The translations under genes were made by a program, and so were the position numbers. The notes beneath the pieces are model-generated. The model saw only the letters and a program-made list of their open reading frames with translations, ran no database searches and was not told where the DNA came from. From Cinclus cinclus (taxonomy: Eukaryota; Chordata; Aves; Passeriformes; Cinclidae), in the NCBI RefSeq assembly GCF_963662255.1, contig NC_085055.1, forward strand, positions 2,232,602-2,296,601: a stretch of 64,000 nt of DNA. The letters are read 5' to 3'. This document shows positions 10,411 to 20,815 of this stretch, piece after piece. The first letter of the stretch is position 1. Every line of letters starts with the position of its first letter.

Positions 10411-13400
10411 GCTTGGGAACGCTGGGGTCCGCATTCCAGCTGTTCCCAGATCTGTCCCACCCTCCTGGCTGCCAGAGCCCCATTTTCCTTCACACCAGCC
10501 CCAAATCTCATTCCTGTGGCACTGCCAAACCTCTCCATCAAGGAACTTCTCCCATAATTAGGGCCACCTATTGTGCACACCGTGGTTTCATGGCTCTTGT
10601 GTCAATATGAAATGTCAGCCTGATGGTGTTGTGTCTTCAGGTTTTATAATTAATGATCAATGACTGATATTCTCCTGTTCATAAAGCTGAATTTTCCCAG
10701 TTAACTGTTAAATATTGCAACTGAGAGTGCACTGTTGAGATAGACTCTTGTCTAATCTAATATCAAAATGATATGGAAAAAAACCACCAAACCCTACCCT
10801 GCTCCACAGCCTTGTAATTTTGCAATATTTTGATAAATCCCCCTCTGTCACCGACAGCTGGGGTACGATTAGCTTAATCCTGATATTTTATGACAATAAA
10901 ATTCCCATTTAATTTTTCTGTGTCAATACAAACTCTCATCACCACCAAAATTTGCCTCTGGGCAAATCCTTTCATGCAATAAATAAACTCACGGGGTGAA
11001 CTCATGAGCTGTTTTATCGTGACTGCCAATAATCATTATGGAATCAAATATTTACGTGCCAGGGTGGCATTTAAATAAATGCAGCCCTCCTAAAATGTCA
11101 GTTTATTCCAGCAGGAAGGGAAGGATTATAAACCTTGCACAAGAACTCTGATTTCTTTCTGTGCGTCGAATTCCCATTTTTGTCACTTTTGTGGGATGAC
11201 AAACTTGGGGCGTTCCCAGTATCCCACGGGCTCTGCAGGTGCCCCTTCCTCTCCTGACTCTGAGTTTAACATTTCCCAGGTTTTCTGTCTTTGCCAAAGG
11301 AGATGTTTGTCTCAGCTCAGGCTGAGCTTTGAGAGCATCAGCACTTTCCTTAAGAGTCTGAGGGTTACCTGAGGCAGGGCCCGATGGAAAGGAGCCTTTA
11401 TCTTCATTTACACCCCACAAAAACACCAAATTTCATTTCTGTGCTAATTTAAACTCCCCCCCCCCCCAAAAAAAAAAAGGAGGGAGCACACACTCTAACG
11501 TGGCCTTCAGCACTTGGAAAACCCTGGTGTGGTTTTTATGGATTTAAAATGGGAGGAGAACAATTTTCCAGGCAGAGAATGGTCTTGGAAAGGGGCGCTG
11601 GGAGCGTGCTGGAGGCATGAAGGCACCTTAAACTCGGGATGTTTCAGGTAATAGCCAAAAAAACGTGTCAGGGGACTGCTAAGGAGATGTGCTGAGTAAT
11701 CCCCACCAAAGCAGCATGAACTCCTTGTGTACTTATTTCTAAATGCATTTTCTTGCCTCCACCCCACCACCTTGGGGGAATAGTTTAATTTCCTATTTAA
11801 TTTCAGCCCTTGCAAATGCCTGAAGGTTGTTCTGAATTATGGATAGGATGAAAAGTTATGGTTTCTATTCCATGCTGGGTGTGGGTTTCACTGATTTAAA
11901 CGTGCTGGAAATTCAGAGTTCAGCAGGGAAGGAGCTGGGGCTTGTCTGGCTCTGGGAGGTGGGGAAGGTTTTGTGTCCCACTGCTGAGCCCTCTCCCTGG
12001 GAAACAGCTCCTGGGGAGAATTCCTGCTTCTCTGGGAGGAATTCATACAAAATAGAGGCTCAAAGTTCTACCTCTGGGCTTATACAGGTCATGTTTTCAG
12101 GAGTTTGATGCTTTTCTGTAGCCAGTACTAATATTAATGCTTATATTCTAATTATAGCCCCAAATTCTGAGCCTCCCAGCTTCAGAAATCCAATGTATTG
12201 CATTATACACAATAATTCCACTGTCTTTTGATGAATTTAGGGTAATTGTAGTTTTTACAAGTTTGACTTGGTGTCAAGATGTTGAAACTGAAAATTTGTC
12301 TCTCTTCAGGGTTCTTTTTCCTTCTACAAACTTTTTTTTTATTTTTTGGCGCATGATGTAAGAAGAATGAAATCAGGGTGGGTTTCTCATATAGGAATGA
12401 AAATGTGAACTAAAACCCGGATAAACAGAGCTTAGAAATCCCCATGAAGCTGCTAGGTGAGTGCACATTTCAATTGCTTTAAAAGTTCTGGCTTTCTGCT
12501 TTTCAGAAAGAAAATATAATTTTTAAAATCTGAAATGCAATGTCAGAGTGTTTTCTTAGCTCTTTCAGAACGGAGCAGCACAAAACTTTTTTTTGTTGTT
12601 TTCCTTCTTGCATTCCTCTGTTATGAAATGTTAGGATGATCTCGGTGACAAAAAAAGGGGGAACTGCTCTTGCAAATAAACCCAAATCAGCTAGAAATAT
12701 TTTCATCAGCCAGGAAGGCAAAATAAATGACAGCATCCTGATGCCTCCATTAGGCAAAAATCTGATTTTTGTCACTGCCAGCACAGGTTTGTGACTCTCT
12801 TAAACACTTTGGTCAGTAGAGAATCATTCTGGGGTCAAGGAAAACTTTTTCTTCTGTGTTTTACTGTGGCAGCCTGATGCACCTGAGGGCTCCAGTGCAG
12901 CGGGAAATGGAGATGTTGTGAGGAAATGCTGGAGGAAAAATCCTCTGGAAACAGAAGTGGCTGCAGTGACACCAATTCTGAAGGCATGAGACAGCCACAA
13001 GCATTTCTAAAGTTGAAAAAATCCATATTGTGGAAGCCAGGGGAAAGCTGGGAGATCCAAGTTCTCTGGATAAATCCCTAATAGCACAAGATATGATCTT
13101 CCCTGAGCCTTGCCAAGGCTGGAAACAGCATTTCCTGACCCATGGCATGCCCCAAACCGACAATTTCATTGTGTGCTCTGGATTAATGAGTCTCTCAGAT
13201 CGTTTAAATAAACAGATGCTGTCTGCTAGGACGGCTAAGAGCATTTGTTAGTGGTAAATGATTTAAAAGCCATCCTTCATGGACTAGTTCCTTGGAATGT
13301 GCTCGTGGGCTGGAAATATTCTTGGCAATAAGGGCAGCAAGAGGAGCAGCTAGAAGGGAAGGAGAAAGAAAGGAAATATAATTAGTGTTTAATGATTTAT

Positions 13401-13589
13401 TAACGGTTTATAAAGTACCTAAACAAGATTGTTAGGCTTGTATCAACAGTTGGAGGCAGTTAAAGGAGCCAGGACTGAGGATTTGGATTAATGCTGGGAG
13501 CTCCTGCCTTGGAGCTGCTTCCAATATCCCAGAGGAGCAGAAAATCCTCCAGAAGTGTTTCATGATGTGGAGTGTCCTGTAGTCTCAGG
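10411..13589. other. Unique non-coding DNA with regulatory-looking AT-rich segments
   Basis: No gene found. The part from about 10620 to 11100 is AT-rich, homeodomain-core-rich, non-repetitive sequence resembling conserved non-coding DNA. A run of C followed by A sits at about 11455-11479. The minus-strand open frames at 11103-11429, 11507-11815 and 12861-13244 have no motif. Confidence 0.45.
10845..10860. promoter_or_regulatory. CTGTCA/GACAG inverted pair overlapping an E-box
   Basis: CTGTCACCGACAGCTG contains CTGTC and GACAG as an inverted pair around ACC, so a TGIF/MEIS-type TALE homeodomain core (CTGTCA) is present. It overlaps CAGCTG, an E-box for basic helix-loop-helix factors. It lies in AT-rich unique DNA with nearby TAATCC and TTAATC. 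This is motif matching only. Confidence 0.2.
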
Positions 13590-13771
13590 AATCACAGAAT
13601 TGTGGAATTCCAGGCTGGAAAAGTCCTCTAGGACTGAGTCCAACCACTAACCCAGCTCTGGCATTTTCCCCACTAAATCCTGTCCCCGAGCGCAGCATCT
13701 CCATGGCTTTTACATCCCCCCCAAGAATGGGGACTCCACCTCTTTCCAGGAAGGTTTTTTCCAATATAAAA
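13590..13771 (-). mobile_element. CR1 LINE fragment, older-looking subfamily
   Basis: AATCACAGAATTGTGGAATT, CCAGGCTGGAAAAGTCCTCT, GAGTCCAACCACTAACCCAG, TAAATCCTGTCCCCGAGCGC, ATCTCCATGGCTTTTACATC and GGGGACTCCACCTCTTTCCA follow the complement of a different CR1 subfamily from most copies here (the 'CACTAAACCATGTCCC' type). Minus strand, about 180 bases. Confidence 0.85.
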
Positions 13772-14421
13772 CTCATGTTCCATGAGAACATGGAACTATT
13801 TCACAGAAGCTCCTGCAGATGTTCAATGTGTCTTCATTAAGGCAAGAACAGCTTAGGCAATTGCCTGCACACTGGGCATTGGCTTCCTAAAATAGAAATA
13901 CCACTTTTCTTGTTGTTGCTCCTTTGGATAATTCCACAGCACTGGAAATTCCTCCCAGGCCAACTCAACAGTCAGAAAAGTAACTTGGAGTTAATTAACC
14001 ATCCCTGTGATATCCCACTCCCCTGGAAAAGCAGTAAAAATGGCCCTGCCATGTTTGTTTCTGGAGGATAGAACGACTTGGATTTTTTTTTTTTTCAGAT
14101 GCTTTGCAGAGCACCAGGTGACCCAGAGAGGCTGAGCCCCAGAATTAAACATGACCAATTAGGTGTGTGGGTTGCTTAATGAGATGACATTTCCAGCTGA
14201 AATGAGGTGGCTCTTGAGGGCCCCATCAGCAGCGTGAGGCTGACTCAGAGCCTGAGTCACGGGGTGATGTCTGACCCATCACACGAGGCACAGAAACATC
14301 CAGGATTCAGTGTCCAGTGGCTTCCAGCTGATTATCCCAACTCTCTTTGCCTCCTGGTAAAGCTGCCCAAAAATAGTCCATTTCTCCACTGGCAGAGTGG
14401 GGGTAATTTCCATAAAATCCA
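13772..14421. other. Unique non-coding DNA
   Basis: Nothing recognised apart from a T run at about 14081-14095. A tail-like T run here could mark an old minus-strand retrocopy, but no body is visible. Confidence 0.45.
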
Positions 14422-14614
14422 AATGATTTGGGTTGATAGAGACCTTTAAAACTCATCTAATTCCACCTCTTCCACTATCCCAGGTTGCTCCAGCCTGGCC
14501 TTGGACACTTCCAGGGATCCAGGGACAGCCACAGCTTCTCTGGGCTTCCTGTGCCAGGGCCTTACCTCCGTCACAGGGAGGAATTCCTTCCCAATGTTTA
14601 ATCTAAATCTCTCA
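14422..14614 (-). mobile_element. CR1 LINE fragment next to the satellite
   Basis: AATGATTTGGGTTGATAGAG, CCTTTAAAACTCATCTAATT, TCCACTATCCCAGGTTGCTC, CAGCCTGGCCTTGGACACTT, CCAGGGATCCAGGGACAGCC and ACAGGGAGGAATTCCTTCCC in CR1 complement order. It ends about 85 bases before the 12-bp satellite. The intervening 14615-14700 shows no repeat, so the CR1 did not seed the array. Confidence 0.95.
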
Positions 14615-14880
14615 CCAAATAGTCACTATTTAATTTTAATTCCATGGCAGGGGTAAGTTTGGTATGTGGTGGTTGACCTGCTGAGTGCAGGGTTTGTATT
14701 ATATTTACCATTGTATTGACCATTGTATTTGCCATTGTATTGACCATTGGATTGACCATTGTATTGACCATTGTATTTACCATTGTATTTACCACTGTAT
14801 TTACCATTGTATTGACCATTGTATTGACCACTTTATTGACCATTGTATTTACCACTGTATTTACCACTGTATTTACCATT

Positions 14881-15000
14881 GTATTGACCATTGGATTGAC
14901 CATTGTATTTACCATTGTATTTACCATTGTATTGACCATTGTATTGACCATTGTATTGACCACTTTATTGACCATTGTATTTACCACTGTATTTACCACT
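14881..15000. repeat. 120-bp block duplicated at 15421-15540
   Basis: The ten units at 14881-15000 are identical, base for base by eye, to those at 15421-15540, a shift of 540 bp (45 units). The flanking units differ, so this is a distinct internal duplication separate from the 144-bp pattern to its right. The left half of the array is enriched for TTTACC units, which are nearly absent from the 144-bp blocks. Confidence 0.85.
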
Positions 15001-15132
15001 GTATTTACCATTGTATTGACCATTGGATTGACCATTGGATTGACCACTGTACTGACCACTGTATTGACCATTGTATTGATCACTGTACTGACCACTGTAC
15101 TGACCACTGTACTGACCACTGTATTGACCACT

Positions 15133-16008
15133 GTATTGACCACTGTATTGACCATTGTATTGATCACTGTACTGACCACTGTACTGACCACTGTATTGAC
15201 CACTGTATTGACCACTGTATTGACCATTGTATTGACCATTGGATTGACCATTGGATTGACCATTGTATTTACCACTGTATTTACCATTGTATTGACCATT
15301 GTATTGACCACTTTATTGACCATTGTATTTACCACTGTATTTACCATTGTATTGACCATTGTATTGACCATTGTATTTACCATTGTATTTACCACTGTAT
15401 TTACCATTGTATTGACCATTGTATTGACCATTGGATTGACCATTGTATTTACCATTGTATTTACCATTGTATTGACCATTGTATTGACCATTGTATTGAC
15501 CACTTTATTGACCATTGTATTTACCACTGTATTTACCACTGTATTTACCACTGTATTGACCACTGTATTGACCACTGTATTGACCATTGTATTGATCACT
15601 GTACTGACCACTGTACTGACCACTGTATTGACCACTGTATTGACCACTGTATTGACCATTGTATTGACCATTGGATTGACCATTGGATTGACCACTGTAC
15701 TGACCACTGTATTGACCACTGTATTAACCATTGTATTGATCACTGTACTGACCACTGTACTGACCACTGTATTGACCACTGTATTGACCACTGTATTGAC
15801 CATTGTATTGACCATTGGATTGACCATTGGATTGACCACTGTACTGACCACTGTATTGACCACTGTATTGACCACTGTATTGACCATTGTATTGATCACT
15901 GTACTGACCACTGTACTGACCACTGTATTGACCACTGTATTGACCACTGTATTGACCATTGTATTGACCATTGGATTGACCATTGGATTGACCATTGTAT
16001 TTACCACT
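15133..16008. repeat. 144-bp (12-unit) higher-order repeat within the satellite
   Basis: A fixed order of 12 variant units recurs. Blocks 15565-15708 and 15709-15852 are the same 144 bases with one difference (position 15726, A for G). After one extra unit (15853-15864) the block returns at 15865-16008. The same block is present at 15133-15276, identical to 15865-16008 by my reading. The later members differ from the first pair only in the last two units. This is homogenisation by unequal exchange of multi-unit blocks, not slippage of single units. Confidence 0.88.
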
Positions 16009-16588
16009 GTATTTACCATTGTATTGACCATTGTATTTACAATTATATTTACCATTATATTCCTTCAGCTCATGCTTTTTTGCCTCATAACCAATGCAAT
16101 CAGTGCAAATCAAATTAATCAGACAGAAAGAGGCCAGAGACAGAAGGGCTGTGAAGAGGGTAGATGAACCACCCAAGTGCTGAGAGTGACTCTGGGCTTT
16201 GTTTGTTGAAGATTCTTGAACAAAATTCTGATTCTGTAGGATTTTCCAGGGAAAACGTGGTTTCCCTGAATTTGGTGATGGCAGTGAAAAACAGCCTCAT
16301 TCCAATTCCCAATTCCCACTGCCACTCCAGTAACCTGGGCAGGGTCAGGAGCTGGACTTGGTGATCCACATGGATCAAATTCAGGATATTCTGTAATTCT
16401 GTGTCATAAATTTTAGCAACTAAGAGCTGAGTGAGCCAGCAGCTGCTGTTGGGGAGGGAAAAAATAAAACCCTCAGAGAGAATTCCCTTTTGAACAGTGA
16501 CTTGGGTCATGATTTTTAAAAAACGTATTAGAATTAATTCTGGCTGCTTTTTCCATACGGAATAAATCTAAAGCATAAAGCATGAGAC

Positions 16589-16589
<1 letters not shown>

Positions 16590-16629
<40 letters not shown>

Positions 16630-16636
16630 TTTTTTG
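16590..16636. repeat. (TTTA)n microsatellite
   Basis: An uninterrupted TTTA/ATTT tetranucleotide run of about 11 units, ending in a short T run. Confidence 0.97.
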
Positions 16637-17686
16637 ATAAAACTCTTGATCTGATCTGAGGAATGTGTGGGAAGAGTGGGTATTGTTCTCTTGGATGCAA
16701 ATCCAGCTGCTTGCCCTCAGGAATTCTACAGCAGAATTTAGGAAACCCACCTTGGTGGGTGGTTTTAGGCACTCCTCGATGCTGCAGTTGTTCCAGTGGG
16801 ATGAATCCATGACATTTGTCTGAAGGAATAAGCAGGAATCAGGTTCAAACCTCCCTGACAAAATACCCATCGAAGGTAAAAGAATCCCACTGATTATCAG
16901 GGATGAGGGGAAAATTTATTTTTATCAACATCTCCCGTGTGATTGGGAGAGATTTGCATTGGTTAATAGGTATGAAATATAAAAATGGGGAGGATAAATA
17001 AGAAACCTCTTTAGACCAATTACCCAGGCCCCATTTTTAACTCCTTATAAATTCCAGATGACTCCTTAGGAAAAATGTAGTTTATGGAACTGTGATAGAT
17101 GAGTAAGGCTGGATTAATAAAACCCTTCCTGCACTTTCTCTGGGCTGGGAGGCTGAAAAAAAAAATCAGCTTATTCTGGTGTATTTCTATTTAAAAAATA
17201 GATGTGCCCTGAGGAGAGGCTGCCTGGATGTGTTGCTGTGGTTATCATGGAATGTGTCTGACAGAAATATTTCTGTATTTCTGCCTAATTGCTGGGGCTA
17301 ACTTTTGATGGGAATCTGAGCTAAAGCTGCCATGAAATATCCAAAGAAAATACCTCAGAGGGCAAAAAAACCTAAGCACAACTTAGAATTTTGACTTTTT
17401 TGGTTTTTTTCCCCCCTGAGTTTCTGAAGTTCTTTAATTTTTATAATTTGGTTTTCCTAAACTGATGAAAGCCGTCCTCTATCCTGATCTAATATCATCA
17501 AGGCTGTAAAATACAGCTATTTTTGAAGCAAACTCTTCATTTTTCGTACAGAGCAGGTTGGTTTTGAACATGGCAACAACTCGATCTTCTCATCAGCAAA
17601 ATTCTTGTCAAAACATTCATGGCAGGAAAATCTGGCACTGCTCATTTCCAGCCAGCCCTGAAAGGTCAAGGGATGAATCTATAGCT

Positions 17687-17708
17687 AAAAAAAAAAAAAA
17701 AAAAAAAA
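17687..17708. repeat. A22 homopolymer
   Basis: Pure run of 22 A after TAGCT, followed by GATAAATAGC. A retroposed poly-A tail is possible, but no recognisable body precedes it. Confidence 0.95.
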
Positions 17709-18007
17709 GATAAATAGCAAATATTTAGTGTGCATCTGTCCCAGTGAGTGTGAGATGAGCTCGTGGTTGGATAAATGTGAGTTTTGGGAGTTGTGGTGTC
17801 AGATGAGGTTTGCCCATCTCATTTTGTGGTGTCACATCCCATAATGTGAAACGACAGCCCTGCTCCACGTGTCGCAGCACGGTGACACTCCTGAAAATGT
17901 TATTTCAGCAAAGTTTGGGAATCCCTGCTCTGAGAGGGGCAGTGCGGGGTGAGGGAGAAAGGAAACCAAAGAAATGTTTGATTCAAGTTTTAATAGCGGG
18001 GTGCAGA

Positions 18008-18095
18008 GGTGGAGTTTTAGTTTTTAAATTGTTTCTGGGGTTGAAATCGGATTAGAACTTCCTAACTGAGACCTGAGATCTGTAAGGACAGAGGG
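18008..18095. repeat. Dispersed repeat of unknown family, copy 1
   Basis: GCAGAGGTGGAGTTTTAGTT followed by TTTAAATTGTTTCTGGGGTT and GGATTAGAACTTCC aligns, with roughly 70% identity by eye, to 21037-21118 in the same orientation. It is not CR1. It may be part of an old LTR or DNA transposon whose full extent I cannot define. Confidence 0.5.
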
Positions 18096-18800
18096 TGAGC
18101 TGACACTGAAGGTGGGTAAGGAAAGGAGGTGCAGACAGCAGCCCTTGGCAAATGGAAGGAAAGTTTGGGAAGGTTCCTTGTAAATCTGGAGTGGGTTTGT
18201 GCTGGGAGTAAAGAATGGAAACTTCCAGAGCCTCAGCTTGAGCTTTTTGGGGTTTTTAATCCCATTTCAAATCACTCTGAGAGCTTCCCTTTCTCCTCTA
18301 CTGAGCATCCAATGCTTCACTTGGACTCCAACGTTGACAGAAGTATCCCAAATGCTCCTGCTCACGTACAATTACAGTAAATACATGATGGAGGTGGAAG
18401 TTTGATTTTCTCTTTGTTTCTTTGGATTTCATAACTCATTAAACTCCAACCCGACGTCCTTCACTTCCATCAATTTTACTGCAATCTTTACTGAGCTTGC
18501 CTTTATTGATTCCAGTGGAGTTCAACAGGCATAAAAAATGAAACTAAAAGGAGAATCAATTCCACATTAATTAGCCAGCATGCATGATTTTATGCTGCTT
18601 AATGACTCTTGTAATTATCTACAACTGTACCAAAGCGAGCAGCAGTCAGAGCCAGGCAGGGCTGGACAGGAACAAAACCCTCCAGCAGTGAATTCCCACA
18701 ATTTGGACCCTTTGGAGAGTGCAGTCTTTTCCATAAAATCAGATCTAGATCAGAAATGCTGACAGGGAAGGAGTGATTAGAAACTAGATGAGCTCAGACT

Positions 18801-18801
<1 letters not shown>

Positions 18802-18835
<34 letters not shown>

Positions 18836-18866
18836 TTTTTGTTTTTGTTTTTGTTTTTTTTTTTTT
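18802..18866. repeat. T33 run followed by (GTTTTT)n
   Basis: A pure run of 33 T (18802-18834), then GTTTTT units, then another T run to 18866. Long enough to be hypervariable and error-prone in assembly. Confidence 0.95.
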
Positions 18867-19816
18867 AATCCAGTAAAAACTCCTATGGAAAAATCCACCC
18901 AGCCCCTTCCTAAGTTGCTCAAATTGGGAAGGATTTGCAGGATAAAACTCTTGGGCCCTCACCTAGAAACTCTGAATAAAGGGACAGAATTTTACAGCTC
19001 CAGCCCGTTTTAGTGATTCCTTTGCTTGTTTGTTAATTTATTTATATTCTACTTATTTATTTCCCAACCAGTGCAGTGCTGTGGAAGGTTTTGCACTGCA
19101 GGAAAAGCCTCAGGGTTCTCACCCAGGAGCACTGACAAAGGGATGGAGCTGTGGTGTCTAAAAAACCTTTGGACCTGGGTCTGTAATCAAATCAGTGACT
19201 TTTACATGGAAATTATGGCAGAGGGGAGGCTTCTGCCTTTATCTTTTGGATGGCATTTTCCCCACCCTTATTTGTGTCCTGATGATTATATTATTTGAGG
19301 ACTGGCCTTCAATATTTTCCTACTTGGCCATTCCTAAATTACTCTTTATATCAGTCACTCCTTATTCCCTTCATGCTCTAGGACTCACTTAAAACTAGGC
19401 TTGGCTTCTGGCTTAATAAATAGATAAGAAAGTGTCTTTCAAGCATTTTCCATGCCTTTGTGCTCAGAACACACCTGGGATCCATAGCTGAGGATGTTGT
19501 GTTGGTCACACTCCCATCTAAGTTCCTGCTCTGAGATAATTTTTGTGGGAAATTCTCCGGGATTATTGCCTGCAGGGGTGTTTAATTTCTGGCTGCAGAG
19601 TAGGTGGGATTCAGTGTTAAACAGAATTTGCCTTTGTATAATCCATTCCCATGGTCTGTAGACTAAACAGAGCTCTTTTAATTTAATAAAATATAATTTC
19701 TGTATTAAACAGAAACACAGTGAGTGACCGGATTTTGTTCTAAAATGGACATTCCTGAATGCCTGAAAAACCACAATCCATTTTCTCTTTAATATTTACC
19801 TCTCTTTTTATCCTAG

Positions 19817-19931
19817 GAACACAATGGAAGTGATTGCTTGGGTACAGATGACATTATGGTCTGTCTTTGCTCCTCTTTTTCCCCCCCTTTAACTGTGCAT
19901 TTACACATGAATGGGCCATTGGTTCTGAACG
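19817..19931 (+). other. Possible exon (weak)
   Basis: A good acceptor (pyrimidine-rich TTTACCTCTCTTTTTATCCTAG) ends at 19816 and a good donor, AACG|GTAAGG, follows 19931. The 115 bases between are open in one frame, starting EHNGSDCLGTDDIM. The second half is pyrimidine-rich and reads less like protein, and 115 bases gives a phase shift (0 in, 1 out). No protein family recognised. Acceptor-donor pairs of this quality do occur by chance in a window this size. Confidence 0.15.
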
Positions 19932-20690
19932 GTAAGGAGATCACAGTGAATTATATTCACTTTACTGATACAGTGTCAAATTCAATCTAGGAGAAAATTC
20001 CACATCCTTTCAAATGGAGGGAAGCATTTTAATTTGGATCGTCAGCAGCTGAACTTCCCCTTTCAGATTTCCACTGGTGGCACAAGTGGATGGGGCTGCG
20101 AGCTTCAGGCACAAAAAAGCAGACTTCTCTGAAAGCCAGGGTTAGTCTGGAGACTTCAATAATAAAAAGAATCTGCTTTTCATTATCAAAAATTGAAATA
20201 GAAAGGGAACTGGTGTGCTTGATTGCAGGAAAAAGTGAGGAAGTTGTTGCCCGGAGAATTTATCAGCAGGACAAATTAAGAAAATTGCTGCTGGAAGTAT
20301 TTCTCTAGCAGCTCTGTGCTGGTTAAAAGCAGTTTTCTCATCTCAGCACTGCCCTAGCTCTGATTATTTATGTGTGACTGAGCATCTCAAGGCGTCAGGT
20401 ACAGATAAATATCGTGTTCATGTGGTATAATGCTGCCTGTTTGTCCTGGAGGCTTTCACTCCCTTCTGCAGGGACTAAATATCTGATTATTCAACACCTG
20501 GCTGACCTCACACCCAGAAAGGAATGGGCTCCTTTGTACTTGGGGGAAATTTATTTATGGGCTTTCCTGGAACGAGACTTTTCGCTGTGAGTTGGGTAAG
20601 AGATAAATGTTCAAGTTTATTTTGTCGTGGCAGGAGCAGCTGGATGATGCTGTCAGGTGTGACCCTTGCTGGCTGCAGCCTGTGCCAGTC

Positions 20691-20815
20691 CTCATCACCC
20701 TCCCAGGCAGGAATTCCTTCCCCAGATCCCCTCCCAGGCAGGAGTTCCTTCCCAAAATCCCATCTAACCCAGCCCTCTGGAAGTTTAAGGCCAAGCCCCT
20801 TGTCCAGACCCTTGT
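20691..20815 (-). mobile_element. CR1 LINE fragment with internal 31-bp duplication
   Basis: The complement of CR1: CTCATCACCCTCCCAGGCAG, AATCCCATCTAACCCAGCCC, TCTGGAAGTTTAAGGCCAAG, CCCCTTGTCCAGACCC. It lacks the CR1 3' end. The stretch CTCCCAGGCAGGAATTCCTT (from 20700) is repeated 31 bases later as CTCCCAGGCAGGAGTTCCTT (from 20731), a tandem duplication not found in the other copies here. Confidence 0.8.

Larger units (their letters stand above)
14701..16056. repeat. 12-bp satellite, 113 tandem units, higher-order structure
   Basis: Consensus unit GTATTGACCATT, repeated head to tail for 1356 bp. By direct reading every unit is exactly 12 bases: there are 113 in a row with no insertion or deletion. 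Common variants are GTATTTACCATT/CACT, GGATTGACCATT, GTACTGACCACT, GTATTGATCACT and TTATTGACCATT. A degenerate extra unit (ATATTCCTTCAG) follows at 16057-16068. Because 12 is a multiple of three, two plus-strand and three minus-strand frames stay open for the whole array. The resulting IDHC, LTIV, NGQY and MVNT repeats are artefacts of the unit length. Family name unknown; a locus-specific minisatellite is the simplest reading. Confidence 0.98.
16057..20690. other. Unique non-coding DNA right of the satellite
   Basis: No gene established. It holds the simple repeats listed separately, a ~85-bp dispersed segment at about 18008-18095 and a possible exon at 19817-19931. The minus-strand open frames at 16115-16510 show no domain. 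Confidence 0.45.

Noticed and set aside
14598..16167. Large repeat-protein genes on both strands of the satellite
   Set aside because: Frames are open only because the 12-base unit is divisible by three. There is no start context, splice signal or non-repeat domain, and opposite-strand frames are equally long.
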